Shown: piece by piece, positions 7,690 to 18,727 of the stretch
Position numbering within the stretch: the stretch's first letter is position 1
Layout of the letters: every line of letters starts with the position of its first letter
Assembly: GCF_018138715.1 (NCBI RefSeq)
Contig: NZ_JAGSHX010000006.1
Coordinates: 8,432,001 to 8,496,000, forward strand
Length of the DNA stretch: 64,000 nt
Origin: Streptomyces asiaticus
GTDB taxonomy: Bacteria; Actinomycetota; Actinomycetes; Streptomycetales; Streptomycetaceae
Direction of reading: 5' to 3'
The notes under the pieces: generated by a model
Told to the model about the DNA's origin: nothing
The model's input: the letters and a program-made list of their open reading frames with translations, nothing else
The model's database searches: none
Position numbers and translations under genes: made by a program

Positions 7690-8868
7690 GTGGACCTCGA
7701 ATACACCCCTGATCAGCGGCGGTTGCGCGATGAACTGCGCGCGTACTTCGCCGAACTGGTCCCCGATGACGCCTATGCACGCTACGCCGACTCCACCGGG
7801 CAGAAGCGGTTCTACCGCGAGACCATCCGCCGGCTCGGCACCGACGGCTGGCTGGGGGTGGGCTGGCCCGAGGAGTACGGCGGGCGCGGGCTCGGCCCGG
7901 TCGAGCAGTTCATCTTCTTCGACGAGGCGGCCCAGGCCGGGGTGCCGCTGCCGCTGATGGCGCTCAACACCGTCGGGCCCACCATCATGCGGTTCGGCAC
8001 CGAGGAGCAGAAGGCGTACTTCCTGCCCAAGGTCCTCTCCGGCGAGATCGACTTCGCGATCGGCTACAGCGAGCCCGACGCCGGTACCGACCTCGCCTCC
8101 CTCAAGACCCGCGCGGTGCGCGACGGCGACGATTACATCGTCAACGGCCAGAAGACCTGGACCACCAACGGCGACACCGCCGACTGGGTGTGGCTCGCGG
8201 TCCGCACCGACCCCGACGCCAAACCCCACAAGGGCATCAGCATCCTGCTGGTCCCGACCGACGACCCCGGCTACTCCGCCACCCTCATCAAGACCCTCGC
8301 CTCGCACGACACCACCGCCAGCTACTACGAGAACATCCGTGTCCCGGCCACCCGCCGCGTCGGCGCCGAGAACGAGGGCTGGCGCATGATCACCACCCAG
8401 CTCAACTACGAGCGGGTCACCCTCGCCGCCCACGGCACCATGGCCATCCGCGCCCTGCGCGGCGTCCGCCAGTGGGCCGCCGACACCAAGCTCCCCGACG
8501 GCCGCCGGGTGATCGACCTGGGCTGGGTGCGCGGCCGGCTGGCCCGCACCCACGCCCGGCTGGACGCCATGAAGCTGCTCAACTGGCAGATGGTGGAGGC
8601 CCTCGAGCGGGAGGCCCTCACCCCGCAGGACGCCTCCGCCGTCAAGGTGTACGGCTCCGAGGCGCGCCGCGACGCCTACGCCTGGCTGATGGAGATCGTC
8701 GGCGCCGCCGGCCCGCTCAAGGAGGGCTCGGCGGGCGAGGTCCTCCACGGCGAGCTGGAGCGCGGCTACCGCAGCAGCGTCGTCTTCACCTTCGGCGGCG
8801 GCAACAACGAGGTCCAGCGGGAGATCATCTCCTGGATCGGGCTGGGGATGCCACGGGTGCGCCGCTGA
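7690..8868 (+). CDS. Acyl-CoA dehydrogenase, FadE26/ChsE4-like
   Basis: This 392-residue flavoprotein should desaturate an acyl-CoA at the alpha-beta position. It opens with LEYTPDQRRLRDELRAYFAELV, has FAIGYSEPDAGTDLASL and NGQKTWTTN for FAD and substrate binding, and QLNYERVTLA near 237-246, where the Glu in the ER pair (E241) matches the FadE26 catalytic base. It ends with FTFGGGNNEVQREII. It resembles Mycobacterium tuberculosis FadE26 (ChsE4), which works with ChsE5 on the cholesterol side chain; no ChsE5 partner is in the window. The GTG at 7690 with GGAGGGG close upstream was chosen over a 42-residue longer start. The KstR-like site upstream supports a steroid role. Confidence 0.88.
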   Translation: MDLEYTPDQRRLRDELRAYFAELVPDDAYARYADSTGQKRFYRETIRRLGTDGWLGVGWPEEYGGRGLGPVEQFIFFDEAAQAGVPLPLMALNTVGPTIMRFGTEEQKAYFLPKVLSGEIDFAIGYSEPDAGTDLASLKTRAVRDGDDYIVNGQKTWTTNGDTADWVWLAVRTDPDAKPHKGISILLVPTDDPGYSATLIKTLASHDTTASYYENIRVPATRRVGAENEGWRMITTQLNYERVTLAAHGTMAIRALRGVRQWAADTKLPDGRRVIDLGWVRGRLARTHARLDAMKLLNWQMVEALEREALTPQDASAVKVYGSEARRDAYAWLMEIVGAAGPLKEGSAGEVLHGELERGYRSSVVFTFGGGNNEVQREIISWIGLGMPRVRR

Positions 8869-8884
8869 GCCGCCGTCCGGCGGC
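8869..8884. terminator. Small hairpin between convergent genes
   Basis: GCCGCC (8869-8874) and GGCGGC (8879-8884) flank GTCC immediately after the acyl-CoA dehydrogenase stop. A weak bidirectional terminator is plausible. Confidence 0.4.
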
Positions 8885-8893
8885 GCTTCCCGT

Positions 8894-8923
8894 GAGGGTC
8901 CCGGTCAGCCGCGAGGGTCCCGG

Positions 8924-8931
<8 letters not shown>
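8894..8931. repeat. 19-base tandem duplication over the uvrA-like stop codon
   Basis: The unit at 8894-8912 is repeated exactly at 8913-8931. The second copy contains the stop codon of the minus-strand UvrA-like gene, so the last codons of the gene are copied into the spacer. Confidence 0.85.
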
Positions 8932-11317
<2,386 letters not shown>

Positions 11318-11336
11318 GGTGTCTCCATCTGTTTCG

Positions 11337-11364
11337 GGCGGGGGCCGCCCGCGCGGCCCCCGCC
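11337..11364 (-). terminator. Perfect 12-base-pair hairpin in the leader of the UvrA-like gene
   Basis: Arms 11337-11348 and 11353-11364 pair perfectly around CCGC, 19 bases before the ATG of the UvrA-like gene. It is either an attenuator for that gene or the old terminator of the VOC gene whose 3' remnant lies just upstream. Confidence 0.55.
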
Positions 11365-11441
11365 GGTGTCGCCCGAATCGACCTGACCGGCTTCGAACAA
11401 TACGTCCGGTTCGCAGGTCACAGCTGTTCCCGCGGTACGGC

Positions 11442-11493
11442 TCAGGGCAGCTCGTTGATGCGGATCATGTTGCCCGCGGGGTCGCGGCCGGTG
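11442..11493 (-). pseudogene. 3' remnant of a VOC (glyoxalase-fold) gene
   Basis: On the minus strand the last codons of an open frame spell GRDPAGNMIRINELP followed by a stop. This is the typical C-terminal strand of VOC-family proteins, where RDPxGNxI carries the metal or fold-defining region. The bases further upstream read as the antisense of the AraC gene, so the 5' part of the gene is gone. UvrA-like and VOC resistance genes often sit together. The intact VOC gene at 12022 has a different C-terminal sequence, so this is not a simple local copy of it. Confidence 0.6.
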
Positions 11494-11582
11494 CCGCAGA
11501 CGCTAGCCACGCCCCCGTGACCGGGGCTTCTCCATTCCTGACCGGTTCCCCTCTCGACCGTTTGCTGTGGGAAACTGAGCCG

Positions 11583-12011
11583 GTGAAACGGCAGGATCTC
11601 GATGACCTCGTCCGGCTGCGGCGGGCCCGCGACCGGATGGACCGCGACTACGCCGAGCCGCTCGACGTCCCGGCGCTGGCGCGGGGCGCCCTGATGTCGC
11701 CGGGCCACTTCTCCCGCAGCTTCCGCGCCGCCTTCGGCGAGACCCCGTACAGCTATCTGATGACCCGCCGCATCGAGCGGGCCAAGGCGCTGCTGCGGCG
11801 TGGCGACCTCACGGTGACCGAGGTCTGTATCGCGGTCGGCTGTACCTCGCTGGGGTCGTTCAGCTCGCGCTTCACACAGCTGGTCGGCGAGAGCCCGAGC
11901 AGCTACCGGGCCCGCGGCCATGACGACGGCGCCGCCATCCCGGCGTGCATGGCCAAGATCCACACGCGACCGGTCAGAAACGGAGAAGCGAGCCCCGCCG
12001 CGCGGCCGTAG
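11583..12011 (+). CDS. AraC-family transcriptional regulator (HTH domain only)
   Basis: This 142-residue protein is essentially one AraC/XylS DNA-binding domain of two helix-turn-helix units. The first contains LDVPALARGALMSPGHFSRSF and the second ends in the family signature VGCTSLGSFSSRFTQLVGESPSSYR. There is no sensing domain. The GTG at 11583 was chosen because the domain begins at once and upstream codons are low-complexity. The VOC gene follows 10 bases later, and an AraC-VOC pair is common in Streptomyces, so it probably regulates that gene. Confidence 0.88.
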   Translation: MKRQDLDDLVRLRRARDRMDRDYAEPLDVPALARGALMSPGHFSRSFRAAFGETPYSYLMTRRIERAKALLRRGDLTVTEVCIAVGCTSLGSFSSRFTQLVGESPSSYRARGHDDGAAIPACMAKIHTRPVRNGEASPAARP

Positions 12012-12021
12012 CGTGAGCGGC

Positions 12022-12438
12022 ATGGACATCACCCTTTCCACATGCTTCATCGCCGTCGACGACCACGACAAGGCGATCCCCTTCTACCGCGATGTGCTCG
12101 GCCTCGAGGTGCGCAATGACGTCGGGTTCGAGGGGATGCGCTGGGTGACGGTCGGGTCGCCCTCGCAGCCGGACGTGAGCATCGTCCTGGAGCCGCCCCT
12201 CGCCGACCCGAACGCCTCACCGGCCGACAGACAGACCATGGCGGAGCTGCTGGCCAAGGGCCTGCTGCGCGGGGTCCTCTTCGCGACGGACGACTGTGAC
12301 GCCACCTTCGAGCGCATCAGCGCCGCGGGCGGTGAGGTGCTCCAGGAGCCCATGGACCAGCCCTACGGCGTCCGCGACTGCGCCTTCCGCGACCCCGCGG
12401 GCAATCTGCTGCGCTTCACCCAGCCGCTCAAGAAGTGA
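12022..12438 (+). CDS. VOC family (glyoxalase/bleomycin-resistance fold) protein
   Basis: This 138-residue protein has two beta-alpha-beta-beta-beta modules: the first starts MDITLSTCFIAVDDHDKAIPFYRDVLGLEV and the second ends in YGVRDCAFRDPAGNLLRF. It may be a small dioxygenase, an isomerase or a drug-binding protein; the sequence does not decide. It is co-transcribed with the AraC gene before it. Confidence 0.88.
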   Translation: MDITLSTCFIAVDDHDKAIPFYRDVLGLEVRNDVGFEGMRWVTVGSPSQPDVSIVLEPPLADPNASPADRQTMAELLAKGLLRGVLFATDDCDATFERISAAGGEVLQEPMDQPYGVRDCAFRDPAGNLLRFTQPLKK

Positions 12439-12463
12439 GCCCCGGGCGGCCCCGCCCCGGGGC
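12439..12463 (+). terminator. GC hairpin after the VOC gene
   Basis: Eight-base arms 12439-12446 and 12456-12463 pair perfectly around a 9-base loop, starting one base after the VOC stop codon. Confidence 0.65.
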
Positions 12464-12501
12464 CGGTTGACGCCTAGGCTGGCCGTCGGGAGGTGGTGGC
12501 C

Positions 12502-13452
12502 ATGGCGGCGGCCATACGGCGGGGCGGATCGGACGGCGACCCGGGGCTCTACGGCCCCCGGTCGGTCACCTGGCAGATGCACGGCGACCCGGTGATGTGG
12601 ATCGCGGGGGTGCGCGCCCTGTACCTCCAGGCGCTGCATCCGCTCGCGGTGCGCGGCGTCACCCAGAACTCCGACTTCCGCAAGGACGCCTGGGGACGGC
12701 TGCTGCGCACCGCGCGGTTTGTCGCCACCATCACCTACGGCACCACCGAGGCGGCCGAGCGGGCGGGCGCCAAGGTCCGGGGCATTCACCGCAGGCTCTC
12801 CCTGACCGATCCGGTCACCGGGGTCCGGCACGGTGTCGACGAGCCCGAGCTGCTGCTGTGGGTGCACTGCGCCGAGATCGACTCCTACCTCCAGGTGATG
12901 CGGCGCTCCGGCTATCCGCTCACCGACGCCCAGGCGGACGCCTATGTCGCCGAGAACGTGGTGTCCGCCCGGCTGGTCGGCCTCGACCCCGCCGACGTAC
13001 CGGCCGATACGGCGGCGCTCGCCGCGTACTTCGCGACGGTGCGCCCCGAACTCGCCGCCACCCCGGAGGCCCGCGAGGTGGACGCCTTTCTGCGGCGGCC
13101 CCCGGTCCATGCCCTGCTCGTCCCGGCGCGCGAGGTGATCTGGGGGCGCTTCGCCTCGCTCGCCTACGGGACCCTGCCCCCGTACGCCCACGCGCTGTAC
13201 GGGCGCCCCGCGCCCCCGCCACGGGTGGTCACCCGCAGGCTGCGGGCGATGGGCACGGCGCTGCGCTGCATCCCGCCCACCGCCCGCTGGCGGCTGCCGC
13301 CGAAGCACATCATGCGGGCGGTCGAACGGCTCGGCCCGGGCAGCCGCCCCTCGCCCTACAAACTGCGCAGAAACGCGGCCATACTGGACAGCGGGGATGC
13401 GACGGGGGCACGGCCGTTCGCGGCCGGTCTCCACGGGGGCGGCGGGAGCTGA
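12502..13452 (+). CDS. Oxygenase MpaB family / DUF2236 protein
   Basis: This 316-residue protein belongs to the DUF2236 (MpaB/latex-clearing-like) family of haem proteins. It starts with LYGPRSVTWQMHGDPVMWIAGVRALYLQALHP, where the histidine of LQALHP is the kind of conserved residue expected to serve haem, and continues with the FRKDAWGRLLRT and HCAEIDSYLQ segments. The ATG at 12502 has GGGAGG 8 bases upstream; two in-frame GTGs just before it are less well placed. Substrate unknown. The kinase gene follows 22 bases later and may be co-transcribed. Confidence 0.88.
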   Translation: MAAAIRRGGSDGDPGLYGPRSVTWQMHGDPVMWIAGVRALYLQALHPLAVRGVTQNSDFRKDAWGRLLRTARFVATITYGTTEAAERAGAKVRGIHRRLSLTDPVTGVRHGVDEPELLLWVHCAEIDSYLQVMRRSGYPLTDAQADAYVAENVVSARLVGLDPADVPADTAALAAYFATVRPELAATPEAREVDAFLRRPPVHALLVPAREVIWGRFASLAYGTLPPYAHALYGRPAPPPRVVTRRLRAMGTALRCIPPTARWRLPPKHIMRAVERLGPGSRPSPYKLRRNAAILDSGDATGARPFAAGLHGGGGS

Positions 13453-13474
13453 CTTCCGCCAAGGCAGGGGGAGC

Positions 13475-15772
13475 ATGGCGGACATCAAGCGGATCCAGGG
13501 CCGGTACCGGCTGCTGGACCGGATCGGGCGCGGGGGGATGGGCGAGGTGTGGCGGGCGCGGGACGAGTCGCTCGGCCGCCGCGTCGCCGTCAAATGCCTC
13601 AAACCGCTGGGGTCGCGGCACGACCCCTCGTTCACCGGTGTGGTGCGCGAGCGCTTCCGCCGGGAGGCGCGGGTGGCCGCCGCGTTGCAGCACCGCGGGG
13701 TCACGGTGGTGCATGACTTCGGCGAGCACGAGGGCGGACTCTACCTGGTCATGGAGCTGCTGGAGGGCCGTGACCTCGGCCGGCTGCTGGGCGAGAACGC
13801 GCGCCGGCCGCTGCCGGTCCCCGAGGTGCTGGACATCGCCGAGCAGGTGGCCGAGGCCCTCGCCTACACCCATGGCCAGGGCGTGGTGCACCGCGATCTC
13901 AAGCCGGCCAACATCATGCGGCTCACCGACGGCACCGTGAAGCTCTGCGACTTCGGCATCGCCCGCCTCGGCGACGACGTCGGCTTCACCTCCCGGCTCA
14001 CCGGCACCGGCGTCGCCATGGGCACTCCGCACTACATGTCGCCCGAGCAGATCGCGGGCGACCCGGTCGACCACCGCAGCGATCTGTACTCACTGGGCTG
14101 TGTGCTCTACGAACTGGCCACCGGGGCGCCGCCGTTCGCCCTCGACGACGCCTGGGCGATCCTCGTCGGCCACCACCACACCGCGCCCGCCCCGCCGCGC
14201 CGCCACCGGCCCGAGCTCCCCGAGCGGTTCGAGCGCGCCGTCCTCGACCTGCTGGCCAAGGCCCCGGAGGACCGTCCGCGCGACGCAGCCGAGTTCGCCG
14301 GGCGGATCGCCCCGGGGCGGGTGTCCCGGCGGCCACTGCCGTTCCCCGAGCCGCGCGGCACGCTCCCGGCCGCGGGACCGCCTGCTCCGCGCCTTCTGAC
14401 CGCCGGGCCGCCGGCTCCCCGCCTCCCGGCCTGGGCCCGCCGGATGACCACCGGGTCCAAGGCGCACACCGCCGGTGTGGGGCTGCTGTCGGCCGGTGTG
14501 GGGCTGCTGTCGGCGACCCCGCCCGATGCGACGGCCGCGCTCACCGGCGCCTGGACCGGGGGCCGCGGCACGGCCGACCCCGACCCGCAAGGGGAGCGGG
14601 CCCGGCTGGCCGAGCGGCACCGCGCCGGGCTGGGTCTGGGGCGGACGGGCCGCTGGGCGGAGGCCGTGGAAACCCACCGCGCGGTGGCCGCCGAGCGCGA
14701 GCGCGCGCTGGGCGCCGACCACCCCGACACCCTCGCCAGCCGCTACGAGATCGCCTTCGCCCTCGGGATCCTGGGCCGCCCGGGCGACGCGCTGCGCGAG
14801 TACGAGCGGGTCGCGGCGGGCCGCCGGCGCGTCCTGGGCCCCGACCATCCCGACACCCTCGCCGCCCGCCAGGAGACCGCGTTCGCCCTGGGCCGCCTCG
14901 GCCGCTTCACCGAGGCCCAGGACGTCTACACCGCGGTGCTCGCCGCCCGTGAGCGGACCGTGGGCGCCGACCACCCCGACACCCTGCGCTGCCGCCACAA
15001 CCTCGCCTTCAACCTGGGCTGTCTGGGGCGCCGGGCGGAGGCGTACCGGATGGCGGAGCGGGTGGCCGCGGCCCGCGCCCGGGTGCTGGGCCCCGACCAC
15101 CCCGACACGCTGGTCACCCGCTACGAGGTGGCCTGCGCCCTCGGTCGCCTGGACCGCTGGGGCGAGGCCCTGGGCATCTTCCGCGAGGTGGCCGCCGCCC
15201 GCGCCCGCACCCTCGGCCCCCACCACCCGGACACCCTCGCGGCCCGCTACGAGATCGGCGCCGGTCTGGGGCGGCTGGGCCGGGGCGAGGAGGCCCTCGC
15301 GGTCTACCGCGCCCTGGTCGAGGACCGCACCCGCGCCCAGGGCCCCGCCGATCCGGAGACCCTGCGCGCCCGGCACGGCCTCGGCGTCGGCCTGGGGCGG
15401 CTGGGCCGCTGGGAGGAGGCGCTCACCGAGGCGCGGGAGGTCTGCGCCCTGCGCGAGCGCGCTCTGGGCCCGGACCACCCCGACACCCTGGTCAGCCGTC
15501 GCGAGGTGGCCGTCGCCCTGGGCTGGCTCGGCCGCTGGTCCGAAGCGCTGGCCGGCTACCGCCGGGTGACCCGGGCCCGCGTGCGCGTCCTCGGTCCCGA
15601 CCATCCCGACACGCTGGTCAGCCGCGGCGACGAGGCGCACTGCCTGGAGCGGCTGGGCCGCCGCGAAGAGCCGGCCGAAGCGGCTGAAACGACCGAGGCG
15701 GCTGAAACGGCCGAGACGGCCGAGACAGCTGAGGCGGCCGAGGCGGCGGGGCGTCGGGCGCGGCAGGGGTGA
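13475..15772 (+). CDS. Ser/Thr protein kinase with C-terminal TPR repeats
   Basis: Residues about 10-280 form a PknB-type kinase: glycine loop GRGGMGEV (18-25), lysine K40, catalytic loop HRDLKPANI (139-147), DFG (159-161) and SPEQIAG for the APE site. A proline/alanine linker follows. The C-terminal half holds about eight 42-residue TPR units, each with (P/A)DHPDTL at the start and G-LGR-EAL in the middle. The tail is low-complexity, rich in EAAETAE. There is no clear membrane segment, so the protein is probably cytoplasmic, with TPRs recruiting substrates. ATG 13475 has AGGGGGA at close range. Confidence 0.92.
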   Translation: MADIKRIQGRYRLLDRIGRGGMGEVWRARDESLGRRVAVKCLKPLGSRHDPSFTGVVRERFRREARVAAALQHRGVTVVHDFGEHEGGLYLVMELLEGRDLGRLLGENARRPLPVPEVLDIAEQVAEALAYTHGQGVVHRDLKPANIMRLTDGTVKLCDFGIARLGDDVGFTSRLTGTGVAMGTPHYMSPEQIAGDPVDHRSDLYSLGCVLYELATGAPPFALDDAWAILVGHHHTAPAPPRRHRPELPERFERAVLDLLAKAPEDRPRDAAEFAGRIAPGRVSRRPLPFPEPRGTLPAAGPPAPRLLTAGPPAPRLPAWARRMTTGSKAHTAGVGLLSAGVGLLSATPPDATAALTGAWTGGRGTADPDPQGERARLAERHRAGLGLGRTGRWAEAVETHRAVAAERERALGADHPDTLASRYEIAFALGILGRPGDALREYERVAAGRRRVLGPDHPDTLAARQETAFALGRLGRFTEAQDVYTAVLAARERTVGADHPDTLRCRHNLAFNLGCLGRRAEAYRMAERVAAARARVLGPDHPDTLVTRYEVACALGRLDRWGEALGIFREVAAARARTLGPHHPDTLAARYEIGAGLGRLGRGEEALAVYRALVEDRTRAQGPADPETLRARHGLGVGLGRLGRWEEALTEAREVCALRERALGPDHPDTLVSRREVAVALGWLGRWSEALAGYRRVTRARVRVLGPDHPDTLVSRGDEAHCLERLGRREEPAEAAETTEAAETAETAETAEAAEAAGRRARQG
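14701..15700 (+). repeat. 126-base coding repeats (TPR array)
   Basis: About eight units of 126 bases encode the 42-residue TPRs of the kinase. DNA identity between neighbours is high (for example around each GACCACCCCGACACCCT), so unequal crossing-over could change the copy number. Confidence 0.8.
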
Positions 15773-15850
15773 CCTCCGATGGCGGAGGCCGCGGCCGGGG
15801 GGACCCCTGGCGGCCTGGCCCCGGCGATCACCGCGTGCTAACCAGAGGGC

Positions 15851-17407
15851 ATGTCTCACAGCGATGCGTACGACGTCGTCATCGTCGGCGGTGGTCACAA
15901 CGGTCTGGTCGCCGCCGCGTACCTCGCCCGCGCCGGGCGGAGCGTGCTGGTGCTCGAGCGCCTCGGCCACACCGGTGGCGCGGCCGTGTCCACGCGGCCT
16001 TATCCCGGGGTGGACGCACGGCTGTCCCGCTACTCCTACCTGGTCAGCCTGTTGCCGCGGCGGATCGTCGACGACCTCGGACTGCGCTTCGCGGTGCGCA
16101 AGCGCGCGGTGTCCTCGTACACGCCCGACGTCCGGGGCGGGCGCCCCACCGGGCTGCTGGTGGACACCGCCGCCACCGGCCGGACGCGCGCCGCGTTCGA
16201 GCGGCTGACCGGGTCGGAGCGGGAGTACGAGTCCTGGGAGCGGTTCTACGGCATGACCCGGCGCGTCGCCGAGCGGGTCTTCCCCACGCTGACCGAGCCG
16301 CTGCCCACCCGGGAGGAGCTGCGGGCGCGGATCGGGGACGACACGGCGTGGCAGGCACTGTTCGAGCGGCCGCTGGGGGAGGCGATCGAGGCCGCGTTCG
16401 ACGACGACCTCGTCCGGGGCGTGGTCCTCACCGACGCGCTCATCGGCACCTTCGCCCGGGCCCACGACCCGTCGCTGCGTCAGAACCGCTGCTTCCTCTA
16501 CCACGTGATCGGCGGCGGCACCGGCGACTGGGACGTCCCCGTCGGCGGCATGGGCGCGCTCACCGACGCCCTCGCCGACGCCGCCCGCGCGGCGGGGGCG
16601 CGCATCGCGACCGGGCGCGAGGTCACGTCGATCGCCACCGACGGCACCTCGGCCGAGGTGCGGTACGAGGGCGAGGCGGGGGAGGGCACCGCGGCCGCCC
16701 GGTACGTACTCGTCGGGGCGGCGCCGCGCGAGCTGGCCCGGCTGCTGGGCGAGGAGCCGCCCGCCCCGCCCGCCGAAGGGGCGCAGCTCAAGGTGAACAT
16801 GCTGCTGCGCAGGCTGCCCGCGCTGCGCGACCGCGAGGTGGACCCGCGCGAGGCGTTCTCCGGGACGTTCCACATCGCCGAGGGATACGGCGCGCTGGAG
16901 GAGGCGTACCGCCAGGCGGCCGCGGGGGAGCTGCCGCACCGGCCGCCGTCGGAGATCTACTGCCACTCGCTGACCGACCCGTCGATCCTCGGCCCGGAGC
17001 TCGCCCGAGAGGGCTACCAGACCCTGACCCTGTTCGGACTGCACACCCCCGCCCGGCTGTTCACCGAGGACAACGACGCGGCGCGCACCGCGCTGCTGCG
17101 TGCCACCCTCGCGGAGCTGGATGGCCATCTCGCCGAGCCGATCACCGACTGTCTGGCAAGGGACGCCGACGGGCGGCCGTGCATCGAGGCCAAGACCCCG
17201 CTGGACCTGGACGCCGATCTGCGGCTGCCCGGCGGCAACATCTTCCACCGGGACCTGTCCTTCCCGTACGCCCAGGAGGGCACCGGCCGCTGGGGCGTGG
17301 AGACGCGCCACGCCAATGTGCTGCTGTGCGGCGCGGGCGCGGTGCGCGGCGGCGGGGTGAGTGGAATCCCCGGGCACAACGCGGCCATGGCGGTACTGGA
17401 GAAGTGA
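15851..17407 (+). CDS. FAD-dependent oxidoreductase, phytoene-dehydrogenase/PYROXD2-like
   Basis: This 518-residue protein has the N-terminal dinucleotide-binding motif VVIVGGGHNGLVAAAYLARAG (residues 9-29) and a C-terminal FAD-closing motif CGAGAVRGGGVSGIPGHNAA. The middle IGGGTGDWDVPVGGMGALTDAL is typical of the CrtI/PYROXD2 superfamily. No carotenoid genes lie nearby, so desaturation of phytoene is unlikely and the substrate is unknown. The downstream nitronate monooxygenase gene has its own operator, so this gene is probably its own unit. Confidence 0.85.
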   Translation: MSHSDAYDVVIVGGGHNGLVAAAYLARAGRSVLVLERLGHTGGAAVSTRPYPGVDARLSRYSYLVSLLPRRIVDDLGLRFAVRKRAVSSYTPDVRGGRPTGLLVDTAATGRTRAAFERLTGSEREYESWERFYGMTRRVAERVFPTLTEPLPTREELRARIGDDTAWQALFERPLGEAIEAAFDDDLVRGVVLTDALIGTFARAHDPSLRQNRCFLYHVIGGGTGDWDVPVGGMGALTDALADAARAAGARIATGREVTSIATDGTSAEVRYEGEAGEGTAAARYVLVGAAPRELARLLGEEPPAPPAEGAQLKVNMLLRRLPALRDREVDPREAFSGTFHIAEGYGALEEAYRQAAAGELPHRPPSEIYCHSLTDPSILGPELAREGYQTLTLFGLHTPARLFTEDNDAARTALLRATLAELDGHLAEPITDCLARDADGRPCIEAKTPLDLDADLRLPGGNIFHRDLSFPYAQEGTGRWGVETRHANVLLCGAGAVRGGGVSGIPGHNAAMAVLEK

Positions 17408-17476
17408 CCCCCAGGACCCCTCCGCACGGCCCGGGACCCCTTCGCATGCCCCGGGGCGCGGTTTTCTTGCTCCGAA

Positions 17477-17493
17477 TCTGACGTAGCGTCAGA
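17477..17493. promoter_or_regulatory. 17-base palindromic operator before the nitronate monooxygenase gene
   Basis: TCTGACGTAGCGTCAGA is a perfect palindrome with 7-base arms around TAG, 44 bases upstream of the ATG at 17537. The same layout, TCTGAC..AGC.TCAGA, recurs at 24578-24594. It looks like a TetR-type operator. Confidence 0.7.
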
Positions 17494-17536
17494 AAAACTC
17501 TTCCTTCGTCCGGCCCCCTGCGGCATCCTGCCGCTC

Positions 17537-18640
17537 ATGCAGACGGAGCTGAGCACAAGGCTGGGTGTCGAGCACGCCGTCTTCGGTTTCACGCCGTTCC
17601 CCGCCGTGGCCGCGGCGATCAGCCGGGCCGGCGGCTTCGGTGTGCTCGGCGCGGTCCGCTACGGCGCGGGCGAGGAGCTGGCCCGCGACCTCGACTGGAT
17701 GGAGGCGCACACCGACGGCAGACCGTACGGCCTGGACGTCGTGATGCCCGCGAAGAAGGTGGAGGGGGTCACCGAGGCCGATATCGAGGCGATGATCCCC
17801 GAGGGTCACCGCGCCTTCGTCCGGGAGACCCTCGCCAAGCACGGCGTCCCCGAGCTCGCCGAGGGCGAGGCGTCCGGCTGGCGCATCACCGGCTGGCTCG
17901 AGCAGGTGGCCCGCAGCCAGCTCGACGTGGCCTTCGACTACCCCGTGAAACTCCTGGCCAACGCCCTGGGCTCGCCCCCGGCCGATGTCGTGGCCCGCGC
18001 CCATGACCACGGCATCCTCGTGGCCGCCCTCGCGGGCAGCGCCCGCCACGCCCTCCACCACAAGGAGGCGGGGCTGGATGTCATCGTCGCCCAGGGCTAT
18101 GAGGCGGGCGGCCACACCGGTGAGATCGCCTCCATGGTGCTCACCCCCGAGGTGGTGCGGGCCGTGGACCCGCTGCCGGTGCTCGCCGCGGGCGGTATCG
18201 GCAGTGGCGAGCAGATCGCCGCCGGGTTGGCGCTCGGCGCCCAGGGCGTCTGGATCGGCTCCCTCTGGCTCACCACCGAGGAGGCCGAACTCCATTCGGC
18301 GGCCCTCATCCGCAAGCTGCTGGCGGCCGGATCGGGGGACACCGTGCGCTCCCGCGCCCTCACCGGCAAACCCGCCCGCCAGCTGCGAACCGAGTGGACC
18401 GACGCCTGGGAGGACCCGGACGGCCCGGGCCCGCTGCCCATGCCGCTCCAGGGGCTGCTGGTGGCCGAGGCCGTCTCGCGCATCCAGAAGTACGAGGTGG
18501 AACCGCTGCTCGGCACCCCGGTCGGCCAGATCGTCGGCCGGATGGACTCCGTCCGCCCGGTGCAAGCGGTCTTCGACGATCTCACCCGCGGCTTCGAGCG
18601 CGCCATCGACCGCGTCAACCGCATCGCCGGACGCGCCTGA
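17537..18640 (+). CDS. Nitronate monooxygenase (2-nitropropane dioxygenase family)
   Basis: This 367-residue FMN TIM-barrel protein has the phosphate-binding motif LAAGGIGSGEQIAAGLALGA and the family signature AQGYEAGGHTGEIASM. It ends with a long helical region typical of the actinobacterial subgroup found among fatty-acid and steroid degradation genes (for example Rv3553). In that group true nitronate oxidation is often unproven. The acyl-CoA synthetase gene follows after 87 bases, and the operator upstream is shared in design with the fadD19-echA19 intergenic region. Confidence 0.88.
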   Translation: MQTELSTRLGVEHAVFGFTPFPAVAAAISRAGGFGVLGAVRYGAGEELARDLDWMEAHTDGRPYGLDVVMPAKKVEGVTEADIEAMIPEGHRAFVRETLAKHGVPELAEGEASGWRITGWLEQVARSQLDVAFDYPVKLLANALGSPPADVVARAHDHGILVAALAGSARHALHHKEAGLDVIVAQGYEAGGHTGEIASMVLTPEVVRAVDPLPVLAAGGIGSGEQIAAGLALGAQGVWIGSLWLTTEEAELHSAALIRKLLAAGSGDTVRSRALTGKPARQLRTEWTDAWEDPDGPGPLPMPLQGLLVAEAVSRIQKYEVEPLLGTPVGQIVGRMDSVRPVQAVFDDLTRGFERAIDRVNRIAGRA

Positions 18641-18727
18641 CGCGCCCGCACCCCACGCCACCGCCCATCCGCGCACTCCCGTTCGACATTCCCCCGACCC
18701 CGCCGTCAGAAGGAGGACCGGACCGCC

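Noticed and set aside
11442..12071. Minus-strand frame of 209 codons opposite the AraC gene as a real gene
   Set aside because: Only the last codons resemble a VOC protein; the remainder is antisense of AraC. Kept solely as a remnant.
14090..17377. Minus-strand frame of 1095 codons across the kinase and oxidoreductase genes
   Set aside because: Spans two clearly coding plus-strand genes and reads as repeats of the TPR array in antisense.
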